Assembly (NCBI RefSeq): GCF_009363555.1
Contig: NZ_CP045372.1
Coordinates: 186,001-250,000 of the forward strand
DNA: 64,000 nt
From: Sulfitobacter sp. THAF37
GTDB taxonomy: Bacteria; Pseudomonadota; Alphaproteobacteria; Rhodobacterales; Rhodobacteraceae
Direction of reading: 5' to 3'
This document shows, one piece after another, positions 35,952-45,215 of the stretch. Positions within the stretch are counted from its first letter, which is position 1, and every line of letters starts with the position of its first letter. The notes beneath the pieces were generated by a model that made no database searches, was not told where the DNA came from, and worked only from the letters and a program-made list of their open reading frames with translations. The translations under genes were made by a program, and so were the position numbers.

Positions 35952-36959
35952 ATGAAAAAACAGTTAAACTTGGCGGGGCTTTGCAGCCTCGCGATACTCG
36001 GTGCGCAATCGGCAACGGCACAGGACGCCGCCTTTACTTGGGAAGGCAGCGTCGAGGTCGGCGTGGACAGCACCGTCAGTTCCGATGACCCCACCGCGGA
36101 ATTCAGCGATACCTACATCAGCATCGAAGCCGCCTTTGAGGCCGCGATCACCGACCGTATCACCGCGTTCGGCGGGCTGACGCTGGAATCCATCACCGAC
36201 GCCACCGACGACCGCGCTTTCGAAGATCTGGGGCTCTACGTCGATGCGCTGGGTCTCAGCTTTGCCTTTGGCGAGACCACGCTGTCACTGGGCAAGCTCA
36301 GCCCGGTCTTTGGCGTGGCGTGGGACGCGGCGCCGGGCTACTACGGCACCTCGCTGGCCGAGGATTACGAACTGTCCGAAATGATCGGCGCCGTTGTCGA
36401 TACCCCGATCGGCACCAACGGCACCCTGTCGGTGGCGCTGTTCTACCCTGACGACACCTTTCTCAGCGACAGCATCGGCAACCGGCGCGGGCGCAATTCC
36501 GCGGCGGCGGGCGGTGTGGGCAACACCGGCAAGCTGAACAATGCGGCGGTGCAATACACCCACAGCTTCGGCGCGACCTCTGCCTGGGTCGGCGCACGGC
36601 ACCTGTCGGCAGGCATCGGCGACGTGTCGGACGAAAACGGTCTGGTCGCGGGCGTCGCCCATGATTTTGGCAACGGCTGGGACATGATCGGCGAAGTCGC
36701 CCATTTCAACGGCGCGGGCGGCACCGGAGCCGATGCCACCTATACCACCCTCGGCGCGGCCTATGCGTTGGACCAGTGGACATTCTCGGGCACCGGAACC
36801 GTGGTCAACACCTCCGGGACGGGGCGTGACTCCATGCTGGCGCTTGGTGTAGACCGCGCCCTGAATGACCGGACGGAAATCAACTTCGGCGTCGCCCGTT
36901 TCGATGTGGGCGGGGTAAAATCCACGGCGGTCGGCCTCGCGGCGGTCGTGTCCTTCTGA
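35952..36959 (+). CDS. Outer-membrane beta-barrel (porin-like) protein
   Basis: A 335-residue protein with a signal peptide (1-23, ending ATAQ) and alternating short amphipathic strands with turns throughout (for example RITAFGGLTLESITDA, LSVALFYPDD, AVQYTHSFGATSAWVGAR), closing with the C-terminal Phe of barrel proteins (LAAVVSF). It resembles Gram-negative porins of the kind found in Rhodobacterales. It is inside the iron-type cluster, 28 bases after the imelysin hairpin and 16 before the di-haem gene, so it may be the outer-membrane channel for the same cargo. Confidence 0.82.
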   Translation: MKKQLNLAGLCSLAILGAQSATAQDAAFTWEGSVEVGVDSTVSSDDPTAEFSDTYISIEAAFEAAITDRITAFGGLTLESITDATDDRAFEDLGLYVDALGLSFAFGETTLSLGKLSPVFGVAWDAAPGYYGTSLAEDYELSEMIGAVVDTPIGTNGTLSVALFYPDDTFLSDSIGNRRGRNSAAAGGVGNTGKLNNAAVQYTHSFGATSAWVGARHLSAGIGDVSDENGLVAGVAHDFGNGWDMIGEVAHFNGAGGTGADATYTTLGAAYALDQWTFSGTGTVVNTSGTGRDSMLALGVDRALNDRTEINFGVARFDVGGVKSTAVGLAAVVSF

Positions 36960-36975
36960 CTCAAGGGGTGCCTTC

Positions 36976-38568
36976 ATGACGGTCAGCCAACCGCTTCCAG
37001 CCCGCTTGCAGGATCGGACCGCCCGCCCGTCAAGACCCACCTGGCACCTGTCCTGCGCCCTGCTGCCGCTGGCCCTGTTTACGGGGTCGGCGGTTCTGGC
37101 GCAGGACACCCCCACGCTGGACGACGCGCATCTCGACGTGATCCCCCGCACAACGGCGGAAGCCGCCCGGATCGCCGCCGTCACCGCCCCGCCCACCGAT
37201 TTCACCGCGCCGTCGCCGTTCGAACACCTCTCGGGCGGGGCGGCGACCGTGCGGGCGCGGCAAACCGCGGATGCCTTTTCACAGCCTTCGGGCAACATCA
37301 GCTTCGAGGACGAGCTGACCTTCAAGGTCGGCAACGGGCTGTTCCGCAAGCTCTGGGTCTCGGCCCCCGCCTCCACCCTGGCCTCCGACGGGCTGGGGCC
37401 GCTCTATAACGCCCGGTCCTGCCAGCGGTGCCATATCAAGGACGGGCGCGGCCACCCGCCCGAAGCGGGCGACGACAACGCGATCTCCATGTTCCTGCGG
37501 GTGTCGATCCCCGGCGGCGAAAGCGATGCCATCGAAGAAATCGAGGGCTACATCGCCAGCCGTCCCGACCCGACCTATGGCACCCAGCTGCAGGATTTCG
37601 CGGTGCTGGGCCTGCCTGCCGAATACCGGCTCGACGTCACCTATACCGAAAACACCATCGCGCTGGCCGACGGCACCGAGGTGTCGCTCAGGCATCCGAC
37701 CTATCGCGCCGCCGATCTGGGCTATGGCCCGCTTCACCCGCAAGCGATGCTCAGCCCGCGCGTCGCGCCGCAGATGATCGGCATGGGCCTGCTGGAGGCG
37801 ATTCCCGCCGCCGACATCCTGGCGCTGTCGGACCCGCAGGATGCGGATGGCGACGGCATATCCGGTCGGCCCAATATCGTCTGGTCCACCGCATTGGACA
37901 AACCGATGCTGGGCCGCTTCGGCCACAAGGCGGGCAACCCATCGGTGTTGGAACAATCCGCTTCGGCCTTTATCGGGGACATCGGCATTTCCAACCCGCT
38001 CTTCACCGCAGGCGCGGGGGAATGCACCGACCTACAGGCCGATTGCCAGGCCGCCACCCACGGCGACGGCGATGCGCGCGGCACCGAGATCGACGCCGAA
38101 GGGCTGGACCTTGTCACCTTCTACAGCCGCAACCTGGCCGTGCCGGAGCGGCGCAATGTCGATGACCCACAGGTCCTGCGGGGCAAGCAGGTGTTCCACG
38201 ACACCGGCTGTGTCACCTGCCACCAGCCCAGCTTTGTCACTCACCGGCTGAACGACCAGCCCGCGCAGAGTTTTCAGCTGATCTGGCCCTATTCCGACAT
38301 GCTGCTGCATGACATGGGGCCGGGGCTGGCCGACAACCGCCCCGAGGCGCGGGCGACGGGAACGGAGTGGCGCACGCCGCCGCTTTGGGGTATCGGTCTG
38401 ACGCAAGCCGTCAGCGGCCATACCTATTTCCTGCACGATGGCCGTGCCCGGTCCCTGCTGGAAGCGATCCTGTGGCACGGCGGCGAGGCGCAGGGACAGC
38501 GGGATGCGGTCATTGATCTGCACGCCGCCGAGCGCGATGCGCTCATTGCCTTTCTGGAGAGCCTATGA
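36976..38568 (+). CDS. Di-haem oxidoreductase (DUF1111, thiol-oxidoreductase-like)
   Basis: A 530-residue periplasmic protein. After a long basic N-terminus and signal segment (about 1-40, LALFTGSAVLAQ), it carries two c-type haem sites, CQRCH (Cys149, Cys152, His153) and CVTCH (Cys412, Cys415, His416). DUF1111 proteins belong to the di-haem cytochrome c peroxidase-like group and are regularly encoded beside imelysins. A role in ferric/ferrous redox during uptake is a reasonable inference. It overlaps the second imelysin gene by ATGA. Confidence 0.9.
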   Translation: MTVSQPLPARLQDRTARPSRPTWHLSCALLPLALFTGSAVLAQDTPTLDDAHLDVIPRTTAEAARIAAVTAPPTDFTAPSPFEHLSGGAATVRARQTADAFSQPSGNISFEDELTFKVGNGLFRKLWVSAPASTLASDGLGPLYNARSCQRCHIKDGRGHPPEAGDDNAISMFLRVSIPGGESDAIEEIEGYIASRPDPTYGTQLQDFAVLGLPAEYRLDVTYTENTIALADGTEVSLRHPTYRAADLGYGPLHPQAMLSPRVAPQMIGMGLLEAIPAADILALSDPQDADGDGISGRPNIVWSTALDKPMLGRFGHKAGNPSVLEQSASAFIGDIGISNPLFTAGAGECTDLQADCQAATHGDGDARGTEIDAEGLDLVTFYSRNLAVPERRNVDDPQVLRGKQVFHDTGCVTCHQPSFVTHRLNDQPAQSFQLIWPYSDMLLHDMGPGLADNRPEARATGTEWRTPPLWGIGLTQAVSGHTYFLHDGRARSLLEAILWHGGEAQGQRDAVIDLHAAERDALIAFLESL

Positions 38569-39581
38569 AACAGCTGACGATCCTTCTTGCCGCGCTGCTC
38601 CTGCCCCTCGCGGCGGCCGCGCAGAACGCCCCGGCCAGGACGGCCGATGTGGTCAACAATCACATCCTGCCGCGTGTCGACGCCCTGTCGGACACGGCCC
38701 GGACGCTCGCCGGGGTCGCGCAGACGGACTGCGAGACCACCTCGCCCGAACTGCGCGCGGCCTTTCACGACAGCTTTGACGCCTGGATCAGCGCCAGCCA
38801 CCTGCGCTTTGGCCCGACCGAGGTGGGCGACCGGGGCTTTGCCCTGGCCTTTTGGCCCGACAGCCGGGGCGCCACGCCCGGCGCGCTGGCCGGGCTGATC
38901 GCCGACCGCGACCCGGTGATCGACACCGCCGAGGGCTTTGCCCAGGTTTCCATCGCCGCGCGGGGGTTCTATGCGCTGGACTACCTGCTGTATGACACCG
39001 GCCTGACCGAGGGCGCGGATGCCGCCTATCTCTGCGCGCTGGTGCGTGCCGTGAGCACGGACATCGCCGCAACGAGCCGCGCGATCCGCGAGGACTGGCG
39101 GGACACTTATGCCGAGGCGATGCTGACCCCCGGCCCCGACGCACCCTATCGCTCTGAGCAGGAGGTGCTGAAACAGCTCTTTACCGCGTTGACGACCGGG
39201 CTGGAATTCACCGCCGAAACCCGGATGGGCCGCCCGCTGGGCACCTTCGAGCGGTCCTATCCCGCCCGCGCCGAGGCCTGGCGCTCTGGCCGCTCCGCGC
39301 GGAACGTGCGTCTCAGCCTCCTGTCCCTGCGCGATCTGGCCGACCGGCTGGCCACAGGCCACCCCAAGGTGACCGCCGCGCTCGATTCCGCATTCGTAAA
39401 GCCGCTCGACCGGCTGGAGACGCTGGATGACCCGGTTTTTGCCGGTGTGGCCGAGCCGCAGAGCCGGCTGAGAATTGAGGTGATCCAGCAGGACATCGCC
39501 GCCATCCGCGCCCTCGCTCGTGCCGACCTGGGCCCGACGCTGGGCGTGGCCGCCGGGTTCAACTCAATGGACGGTGACTGA
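38565..39581 (+). CDS. Second imelysin-family protein, lacking the GxHxxE motif
   Basis: A 338-residue exported protein (signal peptide about 1-19, LLPLAAAAQ) with the two-bundle imelysin fold. Where the first imelysin has GYHAIE, this one reads GFYALD (Gly134 to Asp139), so the His and Glu are Tyr136 and Asp139. It also has a shorter central region. If the motif binds iron, this copy is altered or serves as a partner. It is coupled to the di-haem gene and is followed one base after its stop by the DUF1513 gene. Confidence 0.87.
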   Translation: MKQLTILLAALLLPLAAAAQNAPARTADVVNNHILPRVDALSDTARTLAGVAQTDCETTSPELRAAFHDSFDAWISASHLRFGPTEVGDRGFALAFWPDSRGATPGALAGLIADRDPVIDTAEGFAQVSIAARGFYALDYLLYDTGLTEGADAAYLCALVRAVSTDIAATSRAIREDWRDTYAEAMLTPGPDAPYRSEQEVLKQLFTALTTGLEFTAETRMGRPLGTFERSYPARAEAWRSGRSARNVRLSLLSLRDLADRLATGHPKVTAALDSAFVKPLDRLETLDDPVFAGVAEPQSRLRIEVIQQDIAAIRALARADLGPTLGVAAGFNSMDGD

Positions 39582-39582
39582 C

Positions 39583-40665
39583 ATGCAGCGCCCCGCCAAC
39601 ACCGGACGCCGCCGCTTTCTCGGCGGGCTGATCGCCGCAGGGGTTCTGCCGCGCCCCACCTGGGCCGACGCCGGTTCGCCCGCCTATCTTGCCGCCGGGG
39701 GGCGGTCCGACGGCAGCTACCTGCTGTGCGGGATCGGCGCGGACCTGTCGGTGCGGTTCGAGATCCCCTTGCCCGCGCGCGGCCACGCGGCGGCGGCCCA
39801 CCCCAGCCGCCCGCAGGCGGTGGCCTTTGCCCGCAGGCCCGGCACCTTCGCGCTCGTCATCGACTGCGCGAGCGGTCGGTTGCTCAGCACCCTGGCCTGC
39901 CCCGAGGGGCGGCATTTCTACGGCCACGGCGCCTATTCGCGGGCGGGCGACCTGCTATACACCACCGAGAACGATTTCACCAAGGGCACCGGGCGCATCG
40001 GCATCTGGGACGTCGCAGCGGGGTATGCCCGTGTGGGCGAGATCGCCAGCGGCGGCATCGGCCCGCATGACATCAGGCGCCTTCCGGGGTCCGACACGCT
40101 GATCGTCGCCAACGGCGGCATCGACACCCACCCCGACAGCGGGCGGGCCAAGCTGAACATCCCCACCATGGCGCCAAACCTGACCTATATCGAGGCGGAG
40201 CGTATCGTGGAACAGGCCGCCCTGCCCTCTGCCCTGCACAAGAATTCGATCCGTCACCTTGCGGTCGGTCCCGGCGGCGAGGTCGCGCTCGGGATGCAGT
40301 GGCAGAGCGAGACACCGGTCGAGGCGCTTGTGGGTCTGCACCGCAGGGGGGCGGAGATCGCCCTGTTCGACGCGCCTGCCGACGCCGTGGACCGGATGCA
40401 GGGCTACATCGGCAGTGTCGCCTGCGCGCCCGATGGCGCAACAGTCGCCGTCACCTCGCCCCGCGGCGGGACGGTCCAGTTCTATGACACCGCGACCATG
40501 ACGCTGGCGCGGTCCGAGCTGCTGGAGGACGTCTGTGGCGTGGCCCCGGCGGCGGACGGCTTTACCGTGACCACCGGCACCGGTGCCCTGCGCTGCCTGG
40601 GCGGCACCGGCGGCGCGCGGGCCAGCGCCCCGCTGATGTGGGACAATCACCTGGTCGCGCTCTAA
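39583..40665 (+). CDS. DUF1513 protein, Tat-exported beta-propeller-like
   Basis: A 360-residue protein of family DUF1513. The N-terminus TGRRRFLGGLIAAG is a twin-arginine (Tat) signal, so it is folded before export to the periplasm, often a sign of a bound cofactor. The body has propeller-like repeats with strand motifs such as HFYGHGAYSRAGDLLYTTEN and YIGSVACAPDGATVAVTSP. DUF1513 genes regularly accompany imelysin and DUF1111 genes. It is the last gene of the cluster. Its exact role is unknown. Confidence 0.88.
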   Translation: MQRPANTGRRRFLGGLIAAGVLPRPTWADAGSPAYLAAGGRSDGSYLLCGIGADLSVRFEIPLPARGHAAAAHPSRPQAVAFARRPGTFALVIDCASGRLLSTLACPEGRHFYGHGAYSRAGDLLYTTENDFTKGTGRIGIWDVAAGYARVGEIASGGIGPHDIRRLPGSDTLIVANGGIDTHPDSGRAKLNIPTMAPNLTYIEAERIVEQAALPSALHKNSIRHLAVGPGGEVALGMQWQSETPVEALVGLHRRGAEIALFDAPADAVDRMQGYIGSVACAPDGATVAVTSPRGGTVQFYDTATMTLARSELLEDVCGVAPAADGFTVTTGTGALRCLGGTGGARASAPLMWDNHLVAL

Positions 40666-40835
40666 CTCCGGCAAAGGGGCCTTGCCGCTCATGTGCATCG
40701 GCTTGCGGCATTCGACGCCGCGCCGGACAGGTCGACCGCCCCGGAAAGGGCCGCGTCTCTCACCCGCGGCGCTTCCCGAGATGGGGACGTTCGTTCCGGC
40801 TGCGCGGCCCCCTCCAGATGGGCCGCAGCGCCGGG

Positions 40836-41519
40836 TCAGCAGCAGGCGCCCAGCCCCTCCATCCGCCCGGCTGTCGCCAGGATGCGGTCCTCGGCGCTCA
40901 GGCATCCGGCCAGATACGCGGCATCGTGCATCCCCAGCACGTCGTAGACCGGTCGGGCCGGGTCCAGCAGGTTGTCCAGCGCGGGCCGGGCGGTGGGACA
41001 ATGGATCAGCGCGCCGCCCTCGGCATAGATCACCTGCTCGTCGGCAAAGCCGATCATGACTAGTTCCAACTGCTCCTGCGGGGGTGCCCGGTGGATGCCG
41101 CGCAACCCGACCAGCGCCTGTGCAGGCGCGACGGCAAAGGGATCACCGTAGATGTCCGACACCGCATCACTTTCCACCATCACCCCCTGGTCCGGCAGCA
41201 GGGTCAATGCGCTGCGGTTGTCCAGCGCACCGGCGGGCACGATCACCGGCCAGCAGGCCGGATCGGTATCCGGCGCGTCAAGGAACAGGGTCACGCGGCG
41301 CAATTCGGCAATCCGCTGCATCCCGTGATCAAAGGTCAGCACACAGTCGCCCACCGCCAGCGCCTCGACCGGGCGCCAGCCCAGGTTGGATGCGACCCGT
41401 GTCCCGGCGATCAACCCGTGGGTCATCATGGCGAGACCGCCGTCATAGGCCCCGGTCATCTCCGCAGAGCGTCGGCCCGGCTCTTTCGTCTTCCATCCAA
41501 ACATCTCATCCATCCCCAT
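40836..41519 (-). CDS. Hint-domain (hedgehog/intein-like) protein without the catalytic Cys
   Basis: A 227-residue protein whose core (about 35-190) is a Hint domain: GLIAGTRVASNLGWRPVEAL, GDCVLTFDHG, then a middle block with VIVPAGAL and QGVMVESDAV. Hint domains normally begin with a Cys or Ser nucleophile (CFTPGT-like); here that position is Gly35, so self-splicing or cleavage should not occur. No signal peptide is seen. Starts at 41519, 41513 and 41504 are possible, none with a good RBS; the longest is given. It is a lone gene next to a sulfotransferase. Confidence 0.78.
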   Translation of the reverse strand: MGMDEMFGWKTKEPGRRSAEMTGAYDGGLAMMTHGLIAGTRVASNLGWRPVEALAVGDCVLTFDHGMQRIAELRRVTLFLDAPDTDPACWPVIVPAGALDNRSALTLLPDQGVMVESDAVSDIYGDPFAVAPAQALVGLRGIHRAPPQEQLELVMIGFADEQVIYAEGGALIHCPTARPALDNLLDPARPVYDVLGMHDAAYLAGCLSAEDRILATAGRMEGLGACC

Positions 41520-41713
41520 GGTGAAGCGCCGTGGCAGGGCGCCGGTACAGTTTCTGCGACCAATTGGAGTGATTCCCATGTCCGGTACGGGACGGAAAAA
41601 CGGCGCAATTGGGGCATTACCCCTAAGGCTGGAAACAGTTTGGTGCAGACTGCAATGATTGTTCCGCAAGACGCGGTAAATCGCAGCGACAAGATTAACG
41701 CAGACATGCCCCT

Positions 41714-42361
41714 TCAGGAGAACGAGTAGCCGAATCGCCCGATGTCGTCGGCACAGCAACGCGCGACGATGTCGCGCAGCGCGGGGGTATAGACACCCCG
41801 GTCGACGCCGGCGCAGGCCGAGGCGTTGACATGCGGCAGGTCCAGTCGAAACCCCAGGTGATCCCACAAAGGTGCTGCATCCGCGGCGAAATGCTCAAGC
41901 CGGATGTAGGCGCTGCACCGCTCTGCCCCCGTGGCATCGCGCATGTAGCGGGACGCGGGCCAGTGCCGCAGACTGTCCTGCGTGGTCCGATCCGACAGGA
42001 ACCCCGCAAAATCGCGCGCCAGCGCCAGCGTGACGGCAGGATGATCAAAGGTCTGCCCGCGCAGCCAGCGATAATAGCTCAGGACACGGTCCCAGGGGTT
42101 GCGGACCAGGGTAAAGGTGAACATGCCCGCAATCTCGGCCGGGGACACCAGCCCGTCGATGTCCGCAAGCGTGCTGTGCTTCCACAACCGGCCCGCAGAT
42201 GGCGCATCCTTCAGCCTTTTACGTCGCCGCGCTGCCTTGGGCGTATCGCCCAGCATCATGTCATCCTTCATCGCCCGGTCCTCCAGCGCGAGGGCAAGCG
42301 AGGTGCCCCCGGTCTTGGGAATATGGACAAAGATGTAGGACCGCCCCCGGCTGATGATCAT
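41714..42361 (-). CDS. Sulfotransferase family protein
   Basis: A 215-residue enzyme that should transfer sulfate from PAPS to an acceptor. The 5'-phosphosulfate loop is FVHIPKTGGTSL (Lys16) and the 3'-phosphate motif is LVRNPWDRVLSYYRW; these match the family that modifies carbohydrates or surface glycans. It overlaps the upstream EamA gene by four bases. Acceptor unknown; in marine Alphaproteobacteria such genes often relate to surface polysaccharide. No glycosyltransferase is adjacent. Confidence 0.87.
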   Translation of the reverse strand: MIISRGRSYIFVHIPKTGGTSLALALEDRAMKDDMMLGDTPKAARRRKRLKDAPSAGRLWKHSTLADIDGLVSPAEIAGMFTFTLVRNPWDRVLSYYRWLRGQTFDHPAVTLALARDFAGFLSDRTTQDSLRHWPASRYMRDATGAERCSAYIRLEHFAADAAPLWDHLGFRLDLPHVNASACAGVDRGVYTPALRDIVARCCADDIGRFGYSFS

Positions 42362-43299
42362 GCGCCCTCTCCGGTGGGAGTGCGGCCAGACGACACCGGT
42401 TCGTCCGACCGCAGGGCGATGATGCTGCCCGCGCAGGCGATCAACGCCATGCCCGCCAGCCCCAACGGCGGCACGGTCTGTCCCCACAACACCCAGGCCC
42501 AGAAACTGGCAAAGACCAGCAACGCGTATTCGAAGACCGCCACATGGCTTGCCTCGCCCAGCAGGTAGCCGCGAAAGATCAGCCCGATCCCGATCAGCGA
42601 CCCGACCGCCTGAACGAAGATCCAGAACAGCATGGTCGCGTCCACCGGCCCGGCGTCGCGCAGGACAAAGCCCGCGTGCCCCTCGGGCGCGCCCGTGCCG
42701 GGGACCAGAACCATGCCGATCAGCCCGAAGATGCCAAGCGCCACAAAGAAACCGGCGGTGAGGGTCAGCGTGCTTTCGCCTTCGCACCAGGCGCGGGTCG
42801 CGACCGCCCCGATGGCATAGAGCAGGCCCGCGACGATCGGCGCGAAGGACACCCAGTCCAGCGCGGCGGGATCGGGCCGGATCACCAGAAGCGCCCCGGC
42901 AAAGCCGATGCCCACCGCGCCCCAGCGCCAGGGGCCGACCCGCTTGCCCTGAAACAGGATGGAGATCAGCACCACGAACAGCGGCGAGGTAAAGAGCCCC
43001 GCCACGACCACACCGATGGGCAACACGGACAGGCAGCCGAAATAGATCAGCATCGCCCCTCCCTGGAACAGGCTGCGCCCCGCGACCGCCCAGGGCCTTC
43101 GCGGTCGAAGACTCCCCCACCCCAGCGCAACCAGCGCCGCCATGACCGCCATCGCCATCAACGTGCGGAGGAAATGGAATTGCCAGAGCGACCCGCGCTC
43201 GGAAATATGGGGGACGAAATTGTCGGTCAGGCCCAGCGCCGCCATGCCAGCCAGCACGCAAACTGCCGCCAGCCCCGGACTGATTGTCTGATCGCTCAC
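42358..43299 (-). CDS. EamA/DMT-family transporter
   Basis: A 313-residue inner-membrane protein with two EamA repeats of five hydrophobic helices each (first repeat opening LAAVCVLAGMAALGLTDNFV, second opening FAPIVAGLLYAIGAVATRA). DMT-family members export or import small metabolites; the substrate is unknown. It is co-translated with the sulfotransferase (ATGA overlap) and lies divergent from the AMP-ligase gene across a spacer of 86 bases, which must hold both promoters. Confidence 0.9.
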   Translation of the reverse strand: MSDQTISPGLAAVCVLAGMAALGLTDNFVPHISERGSLWQFHFLRTLMAMAVMAALVALGWGSLRPRRPWAVAGRSLFQGGAMLIYFGCLSVLPIGVVVAGLFTSPLFVVLISILFQGKRVGPWRWGAVGIGFAGALLVIRPDPAALDWVSFAPIVAGLLYAIGAVATRAWCEGESTLTLTAGFFVALGIFGLIGMVLVPGTGAPEGHAGFVLRDAGPVDATMLFWIFVQAVGSLIGIGLIFRGYLLGEASHVAVFEYALLVFASFWAWVLWGQTVPPLGLAGMALIACAGSIIALRSDEPVSSGRTPTGEGA

Positions 43300-43385
43300 C
43301 CGATACCTCTTTTCTTTTCAGCATTTCAAAGACATGTTCGGACCGCAATACTCGATACACCGGGCGCGGAACAGGGAGGACACCG

Positions 43386-45011
43386 ATGGGATGGATGCAG
43401 GACGAGACAGGGCTGGACAAATGCGCGGCAAACTACGTGCCGCTGACGCCCCTGTCGCAGCTCAGGCGGGCGAACCGGGTGTTCGCGGACCGCACGGCGG
43501 TCGTCTATGGCGACCACAGGGTGAGCTATGCCGAATATCACGACCGGTGCAGCCGACTGGCCTCGGCCATCGCGGCGCGGGGCGTCCGGCCCGGCGATGT
43601 TGTGGCAACGCTGCTGCCCAATATCCCCGCCCAGGCCGAGGCGCATTTCGGCGTGCCCGCCTGCGGCGCGGTGCTGAACACGATCAACACCCGGCTCGAA
43701 AAGGGGACGGTGGCCTATATCCTTGAGCACGGCGAGGCAAAACTGGCCCTGGTGGACACGGAGTTCGTGCCGCTGGTCGAGGCCGCGCGCGAAGAAATCT
43801 CTGGCGAAGGGCCGCAGATCATCGAGGTGCCGGACCCCGCTGCGGGCCATCCGGCGACCGGGCGGCACACGACCTACGAGGAATTCCTGGCCGAAGGCGA
43901 CGCGGCCTTCGAGTGGATCATGCCCTCCGACGAATGGGAATCCATCGCGCTGAACTACACCTCCGGCACGACCGGACGGCCCAAGGGGGTCGTCTACCAC
44001 CACCGCGGCGCCTATCTGAACGCGATGGGGCAGGTGCTGAGCTGGCGCATGGTGCTGCACCCGGTCTACCTGACCATCGTGCCGCTGTTTCACTGCAACG
44101 GCTGGTGTCACACCTGGATGATGCCGATGGTCGGCGGCACCCTGGTCTGCTGCCGCGACATCACCGGGAAGAACATCTTTGATGCCATCGCGGACGAGGG
44201 CGTCACCCATTTCGGCGGCGCGCCTATCGTGCTCAACGCGCTGGTGAACACACCCCAGGAAGACCGGCGCGCGTTCGACCATGTGGTCGAGGTATTCACC
44301 GCGGGGGCACCGCCCGCGCCCGCGACCCTGGCCAAGATCGAACCCATGGGTTTCAACGTCACCCAGGTCTACGGCCTGACCGAGACCTACGGTCCGGGCA
44401 CCGAATGCATGTGGCGGGACGAATGGGAGCCGCTGCAGGGGGCCGACCGCGCGGCCAAAAAGGCGCGTCAGGGCATCGCCATGCCGATCTTCGAAGAGAT
44501 CACCGTCACCGACGACAGGCTGGCCCCCGTCCCCGCCGACGGGACAACCCAGGGCGAGATCATGTTCCGCGGCAATGGGGTGATGAAGGGTTATCTCAAG
44601 AACCCCGACGCGACCGCAGAGGCATTCCAGGGCGGGTATTTCCACTCGGGCGACCTCGCCGTGAAGCACAGCGACGGTTACATCCAGATCGCCGACCGGG
44701 CCAAGGACATCATCATTTCGGGGGGCGAGAACATTTCGAGCGTCGAGGTCGAAGGCGTTCTGATGGGGCATCCGGACGTGAACCTTGCCGCCGTGGTGGC
44801 CCAGCCCCACGAGAAATGGGGTGAGGTGCCCTGCGCCTTTGTCGAGCTGAAGCCGGGGGCCGCGGAGGACGAAGCGGCGCTGATCGCCTTTGCCCGCGAA
44901 AGCCTGGCCGGGTTCAAGACCCCGAAACGGGTGGTGTTCACGGAATTGCCCAAGACCTCTACCGGCAAGATCCAGAAATTCGAACTGCGCAAACAAGCGG
45001 CGGCGCTTTGA
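43386..45011 (+). CDS. Acyl-CoA ligase, DmdB-like (methylmercaptopropionate-CoA ligase family)
   Basis: A 541-residue AMP-forming acyl-CoA ligase. Motifs: YTSGTTGRPKGV (P-loop, about residue 190), GAPIVLNAL, YGLTETYGP, SGDLAVKHSDGYIQIADRAK, GGENISSVEVEG and GKIQKFELR (catalytic Lys). The N-terminus GWMQDETGLDKCAANYVPLT and the whole pattern match the DmdB family of Roseobacters, which activates 3-methylmercaptopropionate from DMSP; other medium-chain acids are possible. CAGGGAGG precedes the ATG. No dmdA is in the window, but a DmdC-like gene is at 23354. Confidence 0.9.
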   Translation: MGWMQDETGLDKCAANYVPLTPLSQLRRANRVFADRTAVVYGDHRVSYAEYHDRCSRLASAIAARGVRPGDVVATLLPNIPAQAEAHFGVPACGAVLNTINTRLEKGTVAYILEHGEAKLALVDTEFVPLVEAAREEISGEGPQIIEVPDPAAGHPATGRHTTYEEFLAEGDAAFEWIMPSDEWESIALNYTSGTTGRPKGVVYHHRGAYLNAMGQVLSWRMVLHPVYLTIVPLFHCNGWCHTWMMPMVGGTLVCCRDITGKNIFDAIADEGVTHFGGAPIVLNALVNTPQEDRRAFDHVVEVFTAGAPPAPATLAKIEPMGFNVTQVYGLTETYGPGTECMWRDEWEPLQGADRAAKKARQGIAMPIFEEITVTDDRLAPVPADGTTQGEIMFRGNGVMKGYLKNPDATAEAFQGGYFHSGDLAVKHSDGYIQIADRAKDIIISGGENISSVEVEGVLMGHPDVNLAAVVAQPHEKWGEVPCAFVELKPGAAEDEAALIAFARESLAGFKTPKRVVFTELPKTSTGKIQKFELRKQAAAL

Positions 45012-45042
45012 CTGGCGGGGGTCCGGGATCCTTGCCGGCCGC

Positions 45043-45097
45043 TGGGGGCTGTCTGCCCCCAGACCCCCGAGATTATTTTTCGCATAAAGAAGCGGGG
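45043..45097 (+). repeat. Dispersed intergenic repeat, copy D
   Basis: GGGGGCTGTCTGCCCCC hairpin, AGACCCCC linker, then GAGATTATTTTTCGCATAAA GAAGCGGGG. The core differs from copies B and E at two or three bases. Downstream of the DmdB-like gene, before an unrelated + strand gene. Confidence 0.7.
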
Positions 45098-45215
45098 CGG
45101 ATGGAGAGGGCGCGCTTCGCTGTCCGGGCGTGCGGTGGCTCTGCCGTGCTGGGCCATTGCCGCTGCCACCCCGGATGATATGGTGGGATAAAACGACAGA
45201 CAGGCCGCCACCCTC

